From an uncultured Pluralibacter sp. (GTDB taxonomy: Bacteria > Pseudomonadota > Gammaproteobacteria > Enterobacterales > Enterobacteriaceae), in contig NZ_CAJYMB010000150.1 of the NCBI RefSeq assembly GCF_913775985.1, positions 124,001 through 188,000 of the forward strand: DNA of 64,000 nt, read 5' to 3'. A program made the translations under genes and the position numbers. Below, one piece after another: positions 8,368 to 19,825 of this stretch. The notes under the pieces were generated by a model. It ran no database searches and was not told where the DNA came from. It saw only the letters and a program-made list of their open reading frames with translations. How positions within the stretch are numbered: the stretch's first letter is position 1; each line of letters begins with the position of its first letter.

Positions 8368-9048
8368 ATGACCAGTGCGACACTGGCAATTCTCACCATC
8401 GGTATAGTGCCTCTGCAGGAAATCATGCCTCTGCTTACGGAGCACCTTAGCGAAGAGCAAATCACTTACGTGAATTTGCTCGGCAAGATGACCCGCGAAG
8501 AGGCGATTGCCGAATACGCTTCTCATCAAGGTGAAGAGCAGATCACCGTGCGGCTTAACGACGATTTGCCTCTGGATGTCTCCAAACCGCGCATTGAGCG
8601 CGATATTCAGGCGATCATTAACGTGCTCGATGGCGAAAGCTACGACGTCATTTTGTTGATGACCCCCACGCCGCTGGATGGCATGAAGGCCAAAAAATCA
8701 ATTCTGCTGGAGCCCCAGCGTATTCTCTCCCCGCTGGTGCGCTCTATTGTCGAAGGCCACCGCATGGGCGTTATCCTGCCGGGCCCGGAGATGCTGACCA
8801 CCCAGCGAAACCGCTGGCTGGAGCTGCAAAATCCGCCGTCGTTCGCGCTGGCGAACCCGCTGCTCAGCACCGATGCCGAGCTGATTACCGCCGCCCGGCA
8901 GCTGCTGGCCGACGGCGCCGACGTAGTGATGCTCGACTCGCCCGGCTTTCATCTCCATCACAGCGAGCTGCTGCAAAAGGTGCTGGACGTGCCGGTGGTG
9001 CTCTCCAGCGTGCTGCTGGCGAGACTGACCATCGAGCTGCTGAGCTAG
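8368..9048 (+). CDS. aroM: AroM protein
   Basis: A 226-residue cytoplasmic protein matching E. coli AroM in length and sequence (opening TSATLAILTIGIVPLQEIMP; ending PVVLSSVLLARLTIELL). The family (PF07302) is related to Asp/Glu racemase-type folds, but no reaction is established. In E. coli it is read from the aroL promoter under TyrR. Here it is separated from yaiA by a 132-bp gap filled largely by a strong stem-loop; AAAGG outside the stem serves as its ribosome binding site. Confidence 0.95.
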   Translation: MTSATLAILTIGIVPLQEIMPLLTEHLSEEQITYVNLLGKMTREEAIAEYASHQGEEQITVRLNDDLPLDVSKPRIERDIQAIINVLDGESYDVILLMTPTPLDGMKAKKSILLEPQRILSPLVRSIVEGHRMGVILPGPEMLTTQRNRWLELQNPPSFALANPLLSTDAELITAARQLLADGADVVMLDSPGFHLHHSELLQKVLDVPVVLSSVLLARLTIELLS

Positions 9049-9126
9049 GCTTTTTGACGTGACAGGCGACGGCGCTTCCCCCTATATTGGTTCGCAACAC
9101 AACAAAAACACCAGTAAGGGAGACCT

Positions 9127-9411
9127 ATGCTTCAAGGCAATGAATACTTTGACGGAAAAGTAAAATCTATCGGCTTTACCAGCAGCAGCACCGGACGCGC
9201 CAGCGTTGGGGTAATGGCTGAAGGAGAGTACACCTTTGGTACCGCGCAACCGGAGGAGATGACCGTAGTCAGCGGCGCGCTGCACGTGCTCCTGCCGGGG
9301 GAAGTGGAGTGGAAAACCTATACGCCGGGCCAGGCGTTTAACGTGCAGGGGCACAGCGAATTTCATCTTCAGGTGGCCGAGCCCAGCGCTTACCTCTGCC
9401 GCTACCTGTAA
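9127..9411 (+). CDS. ppnP: Pyrimidine/purine nucleoside phosphorylase PpnP (YaiE)
   Basis: A 94-residue single-domain cupin. E. coli PpnP (YaiE) has the same length and cleaves a broad range of nucleosides to base and ribose 1-phosphate. Family blocks seen are [25 protein letters not shown] and [26 protein letters not shown] precedes the ATG. It is monocistronic, ending in a strong hairpin convergent with rdgC. Confidence 0.93.
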   Translation: MLQGNEYFDGKVKSIGFTSSSTGRASVGVMAEGEYTFGTAQPEEMTVVSGALHVLLPGEVEWKTYTPGQAFNVQGHSEFHLQVAEPSAYLCRYL

Positions 9412-9416
9412 TAGTG

Positions 9417-9453
9417 CGCCTTCCTGCCGGGCAGGAAGGCGTTATTTCATTTA
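9417..9453 (+). terminator. Terminator of ppnP
   Basis: CGCCTTCCTGCC and GGCAGGAAGGCG form a perfect 12-bp stem with a minimal central loop, followed by the T-rich stretch TTATTTCATTT on the plus strand. Confidence 0.7.
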
Positions 9454-10362
9454 GCGCTGGGCTTCGCCGCCCAGGCCTTCAACCAGACTGGCGACCAGTG
9501 CCGCCAGCTCGCCGGTCATCAGGATGAAATCGGCGTCGAAGCGCTGATCGACATTCTCCCGCTCGATATCTTCGTTCTGATCCCGCAGCTCGTCGCAAAA
9601 CTTCAGCCGCTTAATGGACGCATCTTCGCAGATCACAAACTGGATCCGCTGCTGCCAGTCGAGGGCCAGCTTGGTCACCACTTTCCCGGCTTCGATGTGT
9701 ACCGCGATTTCGTCGCTCACCAGATCCTGCTTTTTGGCGCGGATCACCCCGCCGTCTTCGAGGAGCGCTTTCAGCTCGGCTTCGTCCAGCAGCTGGAAGC
9801 CCTGCGCCACGGTGCCGGAACGTACCCACTCGGTCAGCGTAAGCTCAACGGGATTTTCCAGCGCCAGCGGAACTACCGGCAGCGAGCCGAGGGTTTTACG
9901 CAGCAGGGCGAGCACGTCTTCCGCTTTTTTCGCGCTGGCGCTGTCCACCATGATCAGTCCGTTGACCGTATCGATCCACAGCATGGTCTGGCTAAAGCGG
10001 CTGAAGGCGCGCGGCAGCAGCGAGTGCAGCACTTCGTCTTTCAGCGCGTCCTTTTCGGTTTTTTTCAGCTTGCGGCCCTGATCGGCCTCCAGCTTGTGAA
10101 TTTTGGCTTCCAGCGCCTGCTTCACCACCGGCGAGGGCAGGATTTTTTCCTCTTTGCGGGCGCAGATAATAATCTGGCCGTTGGCCTCGTGGGTGAATGC
10201 GTCGCTGTGCGATCCCATCGGCGGCACCCAGCCGGTTTTGGCCATATCCTGACTGCCGCACGGGGTAAACGACAGCCCGGCTAACTGTTTCTCCATCTCA
10301 TCGGCGTGCAGCGTAATATCGCGGCTAAGACGGTAAACCATTAAATTTTTGAACCACAGCAT
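9451..10362 (-). CDS. rdgC: Recombination-associated protein RdgC
   Basis: A ring-forming DNA-binding protein that modulates RecA activity and lies on the nucleoid. From the ATG at 10362 it has 303 residues, the length of E. coli RdgC; a start four codons earlier is possible but not conserved. Conserved blocks include [61 protein letters not shown] and [16 protein letters not shown]. It is divergent from mak, as in E. coli. Confidence 0.96.
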   Translation of the reverse strand: MLWFKNLMVYRLSRDITLHADEMEKQLAGLSFTPCGSQDMAKTGWVPPMGSHSDAFTHEANGQIIICARKEEKILPSPVVKQALEAKIHKLEADQGRKLKKTEKDALKDEVLHSLLPRAFSRFSQTMLWIDTVNGLIMVDSASAKKAEDVLALLRKTLGSLPVVPLALENPVELTLTEWVRSGTVAQGFQLLDEAELKALLEDGGVIRAKKQDLVSDEIAVHIEAGKVVTKLALDWQQRIQFVICEDASIKRLKFCDELRDQNEDIERENVDQRFDADFILMTGELAALVASLVEGLGGEAQR

Positions 10363-10454
10363 GATAATTCCCACGGCGTTGTCATTAAATCAGGCGGGCA
10401 TGATAGCGAATTGTGGTTATGCTTGCATTTTTAATCCTGGAAGGAGAGCGGCAC

Positions 10455-11360
10455 GTGCGCATTGGCATTGATTTAGGCGGGACCAAGACCGAGGTTATCG
10501 CGCTGGGGGACGGCGGCGAGCAGCTTTATCGCCACCGCCTGCCTACCCCGCGGGACGATTATTCACAAACGGTAGAGACCATTGCCCGGCTGGTGGCTAT
10601 GGCGGAGCAGGAGACCGGCGCGACCGGCACCGTCGGCATTGGCATTCCGGGCTCGCTGTCGCCGGCCACCGGGCGGGTCAAAAACGCCAACTCTACCTGG
10701 CTTAACGGCCAGCCTTTTGACAAGGATCTCAGCCGGCGGCTGGATCGCGAGGTGCGGCTGGCGAATGACGCCAACTGCCTGGCGGTTTCGGAAGCGGTGG
10801 ACGGCGCGGCCAGCGGGGTGCAAACGGTGTTTGCGGTGATTATCGGTACCGGCTGCGGCGCGGGCGTGGCGCTCGGCGGCAGAGCGCATGCCGGGTGCAA
10901 CGGCACGGCGGGCGAGTGGGGGCACAACCCGCTGCCGTGGATGGATGAAGACGAGCTGCGCTATCGTGAAGAGGTGCCGTGCTACTGCGGCAGGCAGGGC
11001 TGCATTGAGACGTTTATCTCCGGCACCGGTTTTGCCACCGACTACCGGCGCCTCAGCGGTCAGGATCTGAAGGGCAGCGAGATTATCCGCCTGGCGGAGG
11101 CGCAAAATCCGGTGGCCGAGCTGGCGCTCGGGCGCTACGAACTGCGGCTGGCGAAATCCCTCGCCCACGTGATTAATATTCTCGATCCGGACGTTATCGT
11201 GCTGGGCGGCGGGATGAGCAACGTGGACCGGCTGTATAAAACGGTGCCGCCGCTGGTGAAAAACTTCGTGTTCGGCGGCGAGTGCGAAACGCCGATCCGC
11301 AAGGCGGCGCACGGCGACTCCAGCGGCGTGCGCGGCGCGGCGTGGTTGTGGCCGGCCTGA
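10455..11360 (+). CDS. mak: Fructokinase Mak (ROK family)
   Basis: A manno(fructo)kinase that phosphorylates fructose and mannose with ATP. The ROK signatures are present: the phosphate loop [12 protein letters not shown] at the N terminus, the GTGCGAGV segment, the zinc site GEWGHNPL...[15 protein letters not shown], and [10 protein letters not shown] near the end. The GTG at 10455 has AAGGAG eight bases upstream and gives 301 residues, against 302 in E. coli. An ATG 42 bp earlier is less likely. E. coli has araJ next to it; here araJ is absent and sbcC follows. Confidence 0.95.
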   Translation: MRIGIDLGGTKTEVIALGDGGEQLYRHRLPTPRDDYSQTVETIARLVAMAEQETGATGTVGIGIPGSLSPATGRVKNANSTWLNGQPFDKDLSRRLDREVRLANDANCLAVSEAVDGAASGVQTVFAVIIGTGCGAGVALGGRAHAGCNGTAGEWGHNPLPWMDEDELRYREEVPCYCGRQGCIETFISGTGFATDYRRLSGQDLKGSEIIRLAEAQNPVAELALGRYELRLAKSLAHVINILDPDVIVLGGGMSNVDRLYKTVPPLVKNFVFGGECETPIRKAAHGDSSGVRGAAWLWPA

Positions 11361-11439
11361 TCCTAACGGGCGGCAGCCGAGCCGCTTAGCCTGAACGATC
11401 CCCGGAGAGCATCACCGCTTTCCGGGCGTTAATGTCACC

Positions 11440-14400
11440 TCACTCCACCGCGAAGTTTTTATCCAGCCTGCTGTAGCCCAGCCCGTTTATTTTGCGCACT
11501 TTGATCTGCACCGGGATGCGCTCTTTCATCGCCTCGACGTGGCTAATCACGCCGATAATTTTGCCGCTGGCATTCAGCGCGTCGAGGGCATCCAGTGCGG
11601 TATCGAGGGTTTCGCTGTCCAGGGTGCCGAACCCTTCATCGAGGAACAGAGAGTCAATGCGCGTGCGGTGGCTGACCAGATCCGACAGCGCCAGCGCCAG
11701 CGCGAGGCTGACGAGGAAGCTCTCGCCGCCGGACAAGGTGCGGGTATCGCGTACCGCGTCCGCCTGCCAGGTATCCACCACTTCCAGCTCCAGCGCCTCG
11801 CTGGCCTTGCGCTGCAGCAGGTAGCGGCCGTGCAGGCGGGAGAGCTGTTCGTTAGCCAGCCACACCAGGTTATCCAGCGTCAGCCCCTGGGCGAACTTGC
11901 GGAATTTGTCGCCCTCTTTGGAGCCGATCAGCGCGTTGAGCCAGCCCCAGTCCTCGAATGCGAGGGCGGCGGTGTCGATCTCCGCCATCAGCGCCTGCTG
12001 GCGCAGGCGGTTTTCCCGATCCTGTTTCAGCTGCTGGTGAATTTCGCCCTGCGCGGCGCTGTTATCCCGCAGCTGGCGGGCGAGAGCGTCGCCCTGCTGG
12101 CGAATGTCGTCGGCGTTTGCTGCTTCGGGTAAATCGTCCGGCTTTTGCTGCCGGTGGCGGACCAGCGCCGCGTCAGCTTCCGCGGCCAGCGCCTGCTGCT
12201 GCTGGAGGCGATTTTCCAGCTGCTGCTTCAGGATTTCAAGCTGCAGGCGCGCGTCTTCGTCCAGCAGGGCCGCGAGGAACGCCGTCCGGTCGCTAAATTC
12301 GCTGGCCGCCAGCCCTTCAGCAAAGGCCTGCTCGGCTTGGGCAAGGCGCTGCTCTTCCCGGGCCTGCTGCTGGCTGAGGGTTTGCCACTGGCTCTGAAGC
12401 GACACGCACTCGTGGTGCAGCGGCTGCCAGCCGTCGAGAGAGGCTGCCGTTTCGCTGTCTCCCGGATCGGCGGCGGGCAGGGTGTCCAGCACCGGCTGCA
12501 GGCGGGCAAGCTGCTGCTGGATCTGCTGCTGCGCGTCGCTGCGGGATTGCCACTGCTGGCTCTCGGCCTCGCGGCTTTTCAGCCACTGGGTCTCGTCTTG
12601 TGGCTCAGGCGGCGTCAGGTGCAGGGCGGCCAGCGCGCTGGCTAATGTTTCACGGCGGGCGCTTTGCTCCCGGGCCAGCGCTTCCGCCTCGGCGCCCAGC
12701 GCCGCGGCCTGGGCCTGAATGTTCAGCCGCTGGCTGTGCTGCCATAGCCGCTGCTCGTCGTTTTCCTGCTCGCTGAGCCAGCCGGTAATATCGTCCTGCG
12801 GCGTCAGGGTTACCTGCAGCGCGGCGGTGGCGCTTTGCCAGTCGCGAGTGAGTGCCTGCTCCTGCTGGCTCAGGCTCTCCAGCTCATCGCGCTCGCGCTG
12901 CGCCTGCTGGCCGAGGGCCTCAAGCTGGCCGCGCAGGGCCGCGCCGGATTCGGCCAGCTGCTTGACCTCTTTATCCAGCGCGTCGCGGCGGGACTGGTTG
13001 GCGCCGGGCTTCAGCGCCTGATAGGCGGCCACTGCCGGATGGTCGGTTGAGCCGCACAGCGGGCAGGGCGCGCCGGGCTGCAGGCGGGCGCGCTCGGCGG
13101 TGAGGTTGGCAATGATCGCTTCCTGCTCGCAGAGGGTCTTTACGTCGGTGAACTGCTGCTGCTTCTCTTTATAGCGCAGGCGCAGGGCCACCAGCTCCGC
13201 GTCGCGCTTCTCCTGCTCCTGCTGGCGCTGGGCTACCAGCGGCTGGAGCTGCGCCCGGCGGGCGTACAGCGGCTGAAGGCGGCCGGCGAGCTGGTTCAGC
13301 TGCTGGCGCAGCGGACGGCGGGCGGCGTGGCGTTCAATCGCCTGCGCCACCGCCCCGGCGTCCAGCGTCAGACCGCTATCCGGCAGCGCCGCAAGCTGGG
13401 CCGCCAGCGCGGTGCGGCGCTGGTTTAACGTGTCGAGCTGGCTTCTGTCGCGCTGCTGCTGGGCGAACTGCGCCCGCCAGCCCGCCAGCTCCTGCTGCCA
13501 GTGGCGGTAGCGGGCGTGGGTTTCCAGCCACTGGCTAATCTCCGCCAGCCCGGCGGTGTGCTGCGCAAACTGCGCGTCGGCGCCGCGCCGCATCTGGTCG
13601 CGGGCGGCCAGCTGCTGGCGTAAGCGAGTATTCACTTTCTCACACTGGTCCCGAGTCTGCGCCAGTGTCGCAGTCTGGTCCTGCAGGCGCAGCCACAGCG
13701 GCCGCAGGCGGTCAGCGGGCTGCGCCCGGGCCAGCGCTGCCAGCCTCGGTGCCGCTTCATCCTGCGCCCGCCGGGCGTCGGCGAGGGCGGCCTCGGCGCG
13801 CTGGCGGGCCGCCAGCTTCTCGGTATCCTGCTGGAGCCACTGCTGCCAGCCGCGGTTGAGAGTCTGCTCGCCGGTGAGCCGTTTCTCCTCGTCAGTAAGC
13901 GCCTGCAAACGTTCCGTTAAATCGCGCTGCTGCTGCTCGTCCAGTAGAACCATGCCGGAAGCCTGGGCCTGCAGCTTTTCAAGAATGGCCCTCGCTTCTT
14001 TATGCTTCTCAAACACCATCGCCGAGATCTGACCGTAAATTTCAGTGCCGGTCAGCTCCTCCAGCAGCTCGGCCCGCTCTTTTGGCCTGGCGTTGAGAAA
14101 GGCGGCAAACTGGCCCTGGGAAAGCAGCATCGAGCGGGTAAAGCGGCCGTAGTCCAGCCCGGTCAGCGAGGCGGTAAGCTCCAGCTTGTCTTTCACTTTT
14201 TCCGCCAGGATTTTGCCGTCTTCGCAGCGTGCCAGCTCCACCCGCGGCGCCTGCAGGTTGCCATCCGGCTGGTTGCGGGCGCGGTTCTGGCTCCAGAAAG
14301 CGCGGTAGGCTACGCCCTTCACTTCAAATTCCACTTCCGCCAGGCACTCGGCGGTGTCCCGGGTCATCAGGTCGTTTTGCGACTGGGATAAGGTGCTCAG

Positions 14401-14580
14401 GCGCGGCGTTTCGTGATAAAGGGCGAGGCAGATGGCGTCCAGCAGGGTGGTTTTCCCTGCGCCGGTCGGGCCAGTAATGGCAAACAGGCCGCTGCTGGCG
14501 AATGGCTCGGCGCTGAAGTCGATTTTCCACTCGCCCTTCAGGGAGTTGAGATTTTTTAAGCGCAGGCTGAGAATTTTCAC
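11440..14580 (-). CDS. sbcC: Exonuclease subunit SbcC
   Basis: The large ATPase subunit of the SbcCD (Mre11-Rad50-type) nuclease, which cleaves DNA hairpins and protein-blocked ends. The 1046 residues match the family. They comprise an N-terminal ATPase half with Walker A GPTGAGKT (residues 37-44), long antiparallel coiled coils rich in Gln and Ala, the zinc hook CPLC (residues 506-509) at mid-protein, and a C-terminal half with the LSGGESFL signature and the Walker B/D-loop segment [12 protein letters not shown]. The start is a GTG overlapping the sbcD stop by 4 bp (GTGA), so the two are translationally coupled. Confidence 0.97.
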   Translation of the reverse strand: MKILSLRLKNLNSLKGEWKIDFSAEPFASSGLFAITGPTGAGKTTLLDAICLALYHETPRLSTLSQSQNDLMTRDTAECLAEVEFEVKGVAYRAFWSQNRARNQPDGNLQAPRVELARCEDGKILAEKVKDKLELTASLTGLDYGRFTRSMLLSQGQFAAFLNARPKERAELLEELTGTEIYGQISAMVFEKHKEARAILEKLQAQASGMVLLDEQQQRDLTERLQALTDEEKRLTGEQTLNRGWQQWLQQDTEKLAARQRAEAALADARRAQDEAAPRLAALARAQPADRLRPLWLRLQDQTATLAQTRDQCEKVNTRLRQQLAARDQMRRGADAQFAQHTAGLAEISQWLETHARYRHWQQELAGWRAQFAQQQRDRSQLDTLNQRRTALAAQLAALPDSGLTLDAGAVAQAIERHAARRPLRQQLNQLAGRLQPLYARRAQLQPLVAQRQQEQEKRDAELVALRLRYKEKQQQFTDVKTLCEQEAIIANLTAERARLQPGAPCPLCGSTDHPAVAAYQALKPGANQSRRDALDKEVKQLAESGAALRGQLEALGQQAQRERDELESLSQQEQALTRDWQSATAALQVTLTPQDDITGWLSEQENDEQRLWQHSQRLNIQAQAAALGAEAEALAREQSARRETLASALAALHLTPPEPQDETQWLKSREAESQQWQSRSDAQQQIQQQLARLQPVLDTLPAADPGDSETAASLDGWQPLHHECVSLQSQWQTLSQQQAREEQRLAQAEQAFAEGLAASEFSDRTAFLAALLDEDARLQLEILKQQLENRLQQQQALAAEADAALVRHRQQKPDDLPEAANADDIRQQGDALARQLRDNSAAQGEIHQQLKQDRENRLRQQALMAEIDTAALAFEDWGWLNALIGSKEGDKFRKFAQGLTLDNLVWLANEQLSRLHGRYLLQRKASEALELEVVDTWQADAVRDTRTLSGGESFLVSLALALALSDLVSHRTRIDSLFLDEGFGTLDSETLDTALDALDALNASGKIIGVISHVEAMKERIPVQIKVRKINGLGYSRLDKNFAVE

Positions 14581-15779
14581 GATGCGTCCTCCTGGCCCAG
14601 CGCCTGCAGCGCTTCGCTGAAAAGCTGCTCCAGCCGCTGCTGGCGGGGTTCTTCAAGGGTTTCCAGCGCCAGGCGCCGGGCGAATACCTCTTCGACTTTC
14701 AGCTCGCTGAGGGTTTCCCGTCGGGCGCCGGCCATGATCCGCTGGCGCTGCTCGCGGCTGCGGCGCACCAGCAGCACCTCCACCGACAAGTCGTCGGTCA
14801 GTGCCTGAATTTTTCGCTGGATATCGTGCAGGTACTCGTCGCTGGTGATTTCAATATCCAGCCAGGTGAGCGGCTGCGCCGGGGCATCGCGCCACTGTTC
14901 AAGCTGGGCGCTGATGCTGGCGAAATCCCCTTTCAGCACCGCCAGCGGCTGGGTGACGGGCACCGGCAGCGGCGTGACCTCCTGCAGCGCTCCCTGCTCA
15001 AACGTCACCAGATTCACCCCTTTCTCCCGCTCGGTTTCATCGAAGCTCAGCGACAGCGGCGAGCCGCAGTAGCGGATATGCTCGCTGCCGCCAATTTTTT
15101 GCGCCCGGTGAATGTGGCCGAGGGCAATATAGTCTGCGGGCGGGAAGCGCTCTGCCGGAAAGGCATCCAGCGTGCCGATGTAAATATCGCGCACCGCGTC
15201 GGTTTTGCTGGCTCCGACGGTGGTCAGGTGGCCGCTGGCAATAATCGGCAAAGGGCGATCGCCGCACAGCGCCAGCGCCTGCTGATACTGCTGCTGGTAA
15301 TAGTCGGTAATGGCGTGCAGCAGGGTCTGCTGCTTTTCGCCAGCGGTGGCGCCGGCCTGGCTTATCATCACGTCACGCGGGCGCAAAAACGGCACCGGGC
15401 AGAAGATAGCGCCCGTCGCGCCGTCGCGGCGCTTAAGCTCGAACGGCGCGGCGCCGCTGCCTGCGATCACCGTGGTGTTCAGGAAAGCTAAAATATCCCT
15501 CGATTCATTCAGCGTGGCGACGGAGTCGTGGTTGCCCGCCAGCACCACCAGATGACAGCCGGTCTGCTGAAGCTGCACCACAAAGCGGTTATACAGCTCC
15601 CGGGCGTAGCTGGGCGGCGCGCCGGTATCGAAGATATCGCCAGCCACGACAATGGTATCCACCTGCTGCGCCTGCGCCGTCTCCAGCAGCCAGTTGAGAA
15701 AGGCGGCGTGTTCGGCGGCGCGGCTTTTGCTGTAAAAATTCTGACCGAGATGCCAGTCGGAAGTGTGAAGGATACGCAT
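14577..15779 (-). CDS. sbcD: Exonuclease subunit SbcD
   Basis: The Mre11-like metallophosphoesterase subunit of SbcCD. The start [15 protein letters not shown] gives 400 residues, as in E. coli; extra upstream codons are not conserved. Metal-binding motifs in order are [35 protein letters not shown] and [11 protein letters not shown]. It is the first gene of the sbcDC operon and is divergent from phoB; its promoter lies in the same 237-bp gap as the Pho box. Confidence 0.97.
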   Translation of the reverse strand: MRILHTSDWHLGQNFYSKSRAAEHAAFLNWLLETAQAQQVDTIVVAGDIFDTGAPPSYARELYNRFVVQLQQTGCHLVVLAGNHDSVATLNESRDILAFLNTTVIAGSGAAPFELKRRDGATGAIFCPVPFLRPRDVMISQAGATAGEKQQTLLHAITDYYQQQYQQALALCGDRPLPIIASGHLTTVGASKTDAVRDIYIGTLDAFPAERFPPADYIALGHIHRAQKIGGSEHIRYCGSPLSLSFDETEREKGVNLVTFEQGALQEVTPLPVPVTQPLAVLKGDFASISAQLEQWRDAPAQPLTWLDIEITSDEYLHDIQRKIQALTDDLSVEVLLVRRSREQRQRIMAGARRETLSELKVEEVFARRLALETLEEPRQQRLEQLFSEALQALGQEDAS

Positions 15780-15941
15780 AGTGAGTCCGTGGCGATGAAA
15801 TAAGTCGGCCATTATATACCGGTCGCCCTTCAGGCTGCATGTGTGCTGGCCGGATTGGTTCATATCGCTGGCGGCAGCGCCCCTTATTTTAGGGGCAGAG
15901 GCGATTTATCCCGCCGGTGCCAATCATTGAGCAGACAAGGT

Positions 15942-15974
15942 CTTCATAAATGTGTCATAAAAGTGACGCATAAT
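15942..15974 (+). promoter_or_regulatory. Pho box of phoBR
   Basis: Tandem 11-bp units CTTCATAAATG and TGTCATAAAAG followed by TGACGCATAATG match the PhoB-binding repeat and closely resemble the E. coli phoB box in sequence and in distance (about 45 bp) from the start codon. This implies autoregulation under phosphate limitation. Confidence 0.85.
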
Positions 15975-16016
15975 GGCCACGCCTCACTTTTATGTAACAT
16001 ATCAATGGGACTCCTC

Positions 16017-16706
16017 ATGGCGAGACGTATTCTGGTGGTGGAAGATGAAGCACCGATCCGCGAAATGGTGTGCTTTGTGCTGGAGCAAAACGGTTTTCAG
16101 CCGATAGAAGCGGAAGATTATGACAGCGCCGTGAATCAGCTAAACGAACCCTGGCCGGATCTGATCCTGCTTGACTGGATGCTGCCGGGCGGTTCCGGTT
16201 TACATTTTATTAAGCACCTCAAGCGCGAGGCGATGACCCGCGATATTCCGGTGGTGATGCTCACCGCCCGCGGTGAAGAAGAGGACCGGGTGCGCGGCCT
16301 GGAAACCGGCGCCGACGACTATGTCACCAAGCCTTTTTCGCCGAAAGAGCTGGTGGCGCGGATTAAGGCGGTGATGAGACGCATCTCGCCGATGGCGGTG
16401 GAGGAGGTGATTGAGATCCAGGGCCTCAGCCTCGATCCCACCTCGCACCGGGTAATGACCGGCGAAAATCCGCTGGATATGGGCCCGACAGAGTTTCGGC
16501 TGCTGCACTTCTTTATGACGCATCCCGAGCGGGTTTACAGCCGCGAGCAGCTGCTGAATAACGTCTGGGGCACTAACGTGTACGTTGAGGACCGCACGGT
16601 AGATGTTCATATCCGCCGCCTGCGCAAGGCGCTGGAGCACAGCGGCCACGACCGGATGGTGCAGACCGTGCGCGGCACGGGCTACCGCTTCTCGGCCCGA
16701 TTCTAA
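16017..16706 (+). CDS. phoB: Phosphate regulon response regulator PhoB
   Basis: An OmpR-family transcription factor activated by PhoR when phosphate is scarce. The ATG after ATGGGACTCCTC gives 229 residues, the E. coli length. The receiver domain (residues 1-120) has the acidic pair E9/D10, the phospho-acceptor D53 in [10 protein letters not shown], and the switch lysine in YVTKPFSP. The C-terminal winged helix includes [22 protein letters not shown] and [14 protein letters not shown] longer in-frame reading upstream runs through the Pho box and is not credible. phoR follows after 22 bp. Confidence 0.98.
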   Translation: MARRILVVEDEAPIREMVCFVLEQNGFQPIEAEDYDSAVNQLNEPWPDLILLDWMLPGGSGLHFIKHLKREAMTRDIPVVMLTARGEEEDRVRGLETGADDYVTKPFSPKELVARIKAVMRRISPMAVEEVIEIQGLSLDPTSHRVMTGENPLDMGPTEFRLLHFFMTHPERVYSREQLLNNVWGTNVYVEDRTVDVHIRRLRKALEHSGHDRMVQTVRGTGYRFSARF

Positions 16707-16728
16707 AAACTGACTGGAGTGTGCCCGC

Positions 16729-18009
16729 GTGCTTGAACGGCTGTCGTGGAAAAGACTGGTTTTTGAGCTGATCCTCTGTTGTATTCCCGCCCTGATCCTC
16801 GGGCTCATCTTCGGCTGGCTGCCGTGGTTTTTGCTGCTAACCGTCACCGGGCTGCTGGCCTGGCACTTCTGGAACCTGATGCGCCTCTCCTGGTGGCTGT
16901 GGGTTGACCGCAGCATGACGCCGCCTCCCGGTCGCGGCAGCTGGGAGCCGCTGCTGTACGGCCTGCACCAGATGCAGATGCGCAATAAAAAGCGCCGCCG
17001 GGAGCTGGGCGGGCTTATCAAGCGCTTTCGCAGCGGCGCGGAGTCGCTGCCGGATGCGGTGGTGTTGACCACCGGCGAGGGCGCAATTTTCTGGTGCAAC
17101 GGGCTGGCCCAGCAGCTGCTCAGCCTGCGCTGGCCTGACGATAACGGCCAGAACATCCTTAACCTGCTGCGCTACCCCGAGCTGGCGCGCTACCTCAGCG
17201 ATCGCGACTTCAGCAAGCCGCTCAATCTGGTGCTTAACAGCGGCCGCCACCTGGAGCTGCGGATCATGCCCTACAGCAAAAAGCAGCTGCTAATGGTGGC
17301 CCGGGATGTGACCCAGATGCACCAGCTGGAGGGCGCGCGCCGCAACTTTTTCGCCAACGTCAGCCACGAACTGCGCACGCCGCTCACTGTCCTGAAGGGC
17401 TATCTGGAGATGATGCCGGAGCTGGAGAACGGCGCGCAGGATAAAGCGCTGCACACCATGCGCGAGCAGACACAGCGCATGGAGGGACTGGTCAATCAGC
17501 TGCTGACCCTGTCGCGTATTGAAGCCGGGGCGCAGTCGCAGCTCAATGAAGTGATTGACGTGCCGATGATGCTGCGGGTCGTTGAGCAGGAGGCGCGGGC
17601 CCTGAGCCACGACCGGCACAGGCTGCAGTTTGAGGTCGCCGAAGGGCTGAGAGTGCGCGGCAGTGACGAACAGCTGCGTAGCGCTATCTCCAATCTGGTG
17701 TATAACGCCGTGAACCACACGCCGGACGGCACCGCCATTGTGGTGCGCTGGCAGCAGACGCCCGACGGGGCGCTGTTCAGCGTTGAGGATGACGGTCCGG
17801 GTATCGCCCCGGAGCATATCCCGCGCCTCACCGAGCGCTTCTACCGGGTCGACAAGGCGCGATCCCGCCAGACCGGCGGCAGCGGGCTGGGGCTGGCGAT
17901 TGTTAAACACGCGGTCAGCCACCACGAAAGCCAGTTGCAAATAGAGAGCACTCCCGGGATCCGTACCTGCTTTCGCTTTGTGCTGCCGGAAAGGTTGATT
18001 GTCGATTAG
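16729..18009 (+). CDS. phoR: Phosphate regulon sensor histidine kinase PhoR
   Basis: An inner-membrane sensor kinase/phosphatase partner of PhoB, linked to the Pst transporter through PhoU. The 426 residues begin with a GTG start. There are two N-terminal membrane spans (about residues 10-47), then a charged linker, a PAS domain (about 95-195), the DHp helix with phospho-accepting H213 in [13 protein letters not shown], and the ATP-binding N, G1 and G2 boxes ([32 protein letters not shown]). The segment [21 protein letters not shown] is typical of PhoR. Confidence 0.98.
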   Translation: MLERLSWKRLVFELILCCIPALILGLIFGWLPWFLLLTVTGLLAWHFWNLMRLSWWLWVDRSMTPPPGRGSWEPLLYGLHQMQMRNKKRRRELGGLIKRFRSGAESLPDAVVLTTGEGAIFWCNGLAQQLLSLRWPDDNGQNILNLLRYPELARYLSDRDFSKPLNLVLNSGRHLELRIMPYSKKQLLMVARDVTQMHQLEGARRNFFANVSHELRTPLTVLKGYLEMMPELENGAQDKALHTMREQTQRMEGLVNQLLTLSRIEAGAQSQLNEVIDVPMMLRVVEQEARALSHDRHRLQFEVAEGLRVRGSDEQLRSAISNLVYNAVNHTPDGTAIVVRWQQTPDGALFSVEDDGPGIAPEHIPRLTERFYRVDKARSRQTGGSGLGLAIVKHAVSHHESQLQIESTPGIRTCFRFVLPERLIVD

Positions 18010-18422
18010 GCACTTTGCAACCGCGCCTGTAAGGCTAACTTGACGAAAAACGGCGGCGTCGGTTTTCGGCGCTAACAGTAAAAACCACTGGGCGATTATC
18101 GAACGCCTGATGCTTTTTTGTTCGAATTATTCGCCATAAGTTTTTCTTCTGGCTGGTTAATAACGCCTTGCCGATTCTAATTCTTAGCATATTCATCTGG
18201 TTTTACGATCCCGTGTTGCTTTGAAACGTTATAAGCGTTTAAATTGCCCCCCATGCAGCCATATAAAATCTGCATATGCGTGATTAACCCAATAACAATT
18301 CTTTTCACGCCAGGAACCAAAGCATTTAATGCTTAATCATTACGCCATTGCGATGACTCAGCGAGATAAAGAGCCACGCGACGTTTTTCTTCAACACCAC
18401 ATCCACAGGCAGTAAAGCGTTT
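18010..18422. other. Gap between phoR and brnQ
   Basis: No gene is supported in this 413-bp, relatively AT-rich stretch. A weak CGAAAA/TTTTCG hairpin lies just after phoR. Closer to brnQ there is a perfect AAGCATT-T-AATGCTT palindrome (18320-18334), 88 bp before the start codon, which could be an operator. The remainder looks like the long brnQ leader. Confidence 0.5.
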
Positions 18423-19742
18423 ATGACCCATCAGTTGAAATCGCGCGACATCATCGCTCTGGGCTTTATGACCTTTGCGTTGTTCGTTGGCGCCGGCAAT
18501 ATCATTTTTCCTCCTATGGTTGGCCTACAGGCGGGCGAGCACGTCTGGACCGCAGCGTTTGGCTTTCTGATCACCGCCGTGGGCCTGCCGGTACTCACCG
18601 TTATCGCGCTGGCGAAAGTCGGCGGCGGCGTTGATACCCTCAGCACGCCTATCGGTAAAGTCGCCGGCGTGCTGCTGGCGGTGGTGTGCTACCTGACCGT
18701 AGGCCCGCTGTTCGCGACCCCGCGCACTGCTACCGTTTCCTTCGAGATGGGCATTGCGCCGCTGACCGGCGACGGCTGGCAGCCGCTGATGGTGTACAGC
18801 ATTATCTATTTCGCGCTGGTGATCCTGGTGTCGCTCTATCCGGGCAAGCTGCTCGACACTGTCGGCAACTTCCTCGCGCCGCTGAAAATTCTGGCCCTGA
18901 CCGTACTGTCGGTGGCGGCTATTATGTGGCCGGCGGGCACCATCAGCCACGCGCTGGAGGCCTACCAGACCGCGTCATTTTCTAACGGCTTCGTCAACGG
19001 CTATCTGACGATGGATACCCTCGGCGCGATGGTGTTCGGGATCGTTATCGTCAACGCCGCCCGCTCCCGCGGCGTTACCGAGTCGCGTCTGCTGACCCGT
19101 TACACCATTTGGGCCGGGCTGATGGCCGGCGTCGGCCTGACGCTGCTCTATCTGGCGCTGTTCCGCCTCGGTTCCGACAGCGGATCGCTTATCGACCAGA
19201 ATGCTAACGGCGCGGCGATCCTCCACGCTTACGTTCAGCACACCTTCGGCGGGGCGGGCAGCTTCATGCTGGCGGCGCTGATCTTCATTGCCTGCATGGT
19301 AACGGCGGTTGGCCTGACCACGGCATGCGCGGAGTTTTTCTCCCAGTATCTGCCGCTCTCCTACCGCTCGCTGGTATTTATCCTCGGCCTGTTCTCTATG
19401 GTTGTCTCGAACCTCGGACTGAGCCACCTGATTCAGGTCTCCATTCCGGTGCTGACGGCCATTTACCCGCCGTGCATTGTGCTGGTGCTGCTGAGCTTTA
19501 CCCGCGGCTGGTGGCACAGTGCCGCCCGGGTGATTGCCCCGGCGATGTTCATTAGCCTGGTATTTGGCCTGATGGACGGTGTTAAAGCCTCCCCGTTCGC
19601 TGATATACTGCCGCGCTGGACCGCCCACATGCCGCTGTCATCCCAGGGGCTGGCGTGGCTGATGCCGACGCTGATTGCCGCGGTGCTGGCCATTGTCTGG
19701 GATAAAGCTGCGGGACGTCAGGTTACTTCAAACGCGCATTAA
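18423..19742 (+). CDS. brnQ: Branched-chain amino acid transporter BrnQ (LIV-II)
   Basis: A cation-coupled inner-membrane symporter for leucine, isoleucine and valine. The 439 residues equal E. coli BrnQ. They open with the conserved [20 protein letters not shown] in the first span and show about 12 hydrophobic segments, including [16 protein letters not shown], the family signature after span 3. It is followed directly by proY. A strong terminator separates the two genes, so proY probably has its own promoter or depends on read-through. Confidence 0.97.
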   Translation: MTHQLKSRDIIALGFMTFALFVGAGNIIFPPMVGLQAGEHVWTAAFGFLITAVGLPVLTVIALAKVGGGVDTLSTPIGKVAGVLLAVVCYLTVGPLFATPRTATVSFEMGIAPLTGDGWQPLMVYSIIYFALVILVSLYPGKLLDTVGNFLAPLKILALTVLSVAAIMWPAGTISHALEAYQTASFSNGFVNGYLTMDTLGAMVFGIVIVNAARSRGVTESRLLTRYTIWAGLMAGVGLTLLYLALFRLGSDSGSLIDQNANGAAILHAYVQHTFGGAGSFMLAALIFIACMVTAVGLTTACAEFFSQYLPLSYRSLVFILGLFSMVVSNLGLSHLIQVSIPVLTAIYPPCIVLVLLSFTRGWWHSAARVIAPAMFISLVFGLMDGVKASPFADILPRWTAHMPLSSQGLAWLMPTLIAAVLAIVWDKAAGRQVTSNAH

Positions 19743-19762
19743 TTCACGCGCACGGCGTTTTT

Positions 19763-19799
19763 AACCACGGGGCCAGCGGGCCCCGTGGTTTTGTTTTTT
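19763..19799 (+). terminator. Terminator of brnQ
   Basis: AACCACGGGGCC and GGCCCCGTGGTT form a perfect 12-bp stem with a 4-nt loop, followed by TTGTTTTTT. Confidence 0.9.
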
Positions 19800-19825
19800 G
19801 TATGGCACGGGAAAGACGTTAACTA

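Noticed and set aside
15843-16016. An extended N terminus for phoB
   Set aside because: The extension would translate through the Pho box; PhoB of 229 residues starts at the conserved [11 protein letters not shown].
16200-17156. A 318-codon open frame antisense to phoB/phoR
   Set aside because: It crosses two well-identified genes and lacks a ribosome binding site or domain.
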